Shown here in pieces: positions 23,082-23,253 of a stretch of DNA of 23,253 nucleotides. Position numbers and translations under genes: made by a program. Location: IMG/VR virus record IMGVR_UViG_3300044695_001718, positions 1 through 23,253 of that record; one strand, written 5' to 3'. This DNA is from a virus. Within the stretch, counting starts at the first letter, position 1. Each line of letters begins with the position of its first letter. Under the pieces are notes generated by a model, which saw nothing but the letters and a program-made list of their open reading frames with translations, had not been told where the DNA came from and did no database searches.

Positions 23082-23185
23082 AAATGTTCAGTTCTTTAAT
23101 GCCATTTAGTCTGAACATCCTTAACTAATATAGAGTGGTCAAATATTACACTCTCTCCCTCACTATTCTTAGTGGGGGTTTTTTT
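23082..23185 (+). ncRNA. Putative small structured RNA with own promoter and terminator
   Basis: From the start predicted by the promoter at 23043-23075 to the T run there are about 104 bases with no credible gene. Stem 1: ATGTTCAG (23084-23091) with CTGAACAT (23111-23118), eight perfect pairs, 19-base loop. Stem 2: AGAGTG (23132-23137) with CACTCT (23149-23154), six pairs, 11-base loop. Stem 3 is the terminator at 23157-23178. A 14-codon frame starts at 23084 inside stem 1, so a leader peptide is an alternative. The RNA family is not one I know (not tRNA, 6S or a named riboswitch). Another promoter follows 10 bases after the T run, which argues that this unit is complete in itself and not just a leader. 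Confidence 0.55.
23157..23185 (+). terminator. Strong intrinsic terminator of the non-coding unit
   Basis: CCCTCACTA (23157-23165) pairs with TAGTGGGGG (23170-23178), nine pairs with one T-G, around TTCT, followed by seven T (23179-23185). It has the most canonical form in the window. Confidence 0.9.
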
Positions 23186-23194
23186 ATGTAAATT

Positions 23195-23227
23195 ATTTGG
23201 TGGTTTGAGATTTTCTTAGTATATTTA
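23195..23227 (+). promoter_or_regulatory. Candidate promoter reading out of the window
   Basis: ATTTGG (23195-23200), 19 bases, TATATTTA (23220-23227), one base from TAnnTTTG. It begins ten bases after the terminator T run. The A-rich leader after it (ending in ACAAACAAAACAAAT) resembles the leaders before start codons elsewhere in the window, so a gene probably begins just beyond the end. Confidence 0.65.
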
Positions 23228-23253
23228 TAAGAACGAACACAAACAAAACAAAT

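Noticed and set aside
22831-23118. 95-codon - strand frame with hydrophobic composition
   Set aside because: Opposite the Thr/Val repeat and the 3' end of the DUF1376 gene; the hydrophobic look follows from AT-rich antisense codons, and it would cross the promoter and stem of the non-coding unit.
1-23253. CRISPR array, tRNA genes, insertion sequence or integrase
   Set aside because: No regularly spaced identical repeats, cloverleaf-like sequence, transposase or recombinase motif was seen. The helicase repeats are integrase-like in the SAM part only and lack a catalytic domain.

Overview
The window is a continuous piece of a tailed double-stranded DNA phage (Caudoviricetes), most likely infecting a Bacteroidetes/Flavobacteriia-type host. 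All genes lie on the + strand and are packed with 0-50 bp gaps or 1-base stop/start overlaps (TAATG). Three things point to the host group: low GC (roughly one third by eye); A-rich start contexts without a Shine-Dalgarno sequence; and promoter-like sites of the Bacteroidetes type (TTTG ~20 bases before TAnnTTTG). The virion protein families also resemble those I know from uncultured aquatic Bacteroidetes phages. Head, portal, maturation protease and tape measure genes are recognisable. No tail sheath gene is seen, so a siphovirus is the simplest reading, but the genome is incomplete here.

Layout. 1-1504: end of the major capsid protein and a probable tail tube protein, closed by a strong hairpin (1531-1559). 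1505-1832: 328 bp without a convincing gene, holding that terminator, a promoter candidate and a long stem in the leader of the next operon. 1833-19503: one long late operon with portal, head-tail connector, tail completion proteins, a 1265-residue repetitive fibre containing a cupredoxin-like domain, further appendage genes, an O-methyltransferase-like enzyme, tail tip/baseplate-like proteins, tape measure, an XkdF-type head protease with an extra C-terminal domain, a glycine-rich adhesin and four small proteins. 19504-19903: 400 bp without a gene, with two terminators, an AT-rich repeat-bearing stretch that could be a replication origin, and a promoter candidate.

19904-23253: early/replication-like region. 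It has two small ORFs separated by a terminator, a large SF2 helicase with four C-terminal tandem repeats, a DUF1376-type replication protein, and a compact non-coding unit (23082-23185) with its own promoter, two hairpins and an intrinsic terminator. A further promoter then points out of the window. The helicase gene is visibly more AT-rich than the virion genes.

How the genes fit together. Portal, capsid, protease, connector and tail completion proteins build the head and neck. Tube, tape measure and the 387/668/173-residue proteins build the tail. The 1265-, 273- and 284-residue proteins are likely the host-contact appendages. Helicase and DUF1376 protein likely serve replication. Terminase and lysis genes are not in the window.

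The most interesting items are the promoter-hairpins-terminator unit at 23082-23185, the shared promoter architecture (ATTTGG-N19-TAnnTT), the copper-site-like motif in the fibre, the helicase with integrase-like repeats, and the unusual placement of the head protease after the tape measure gene.
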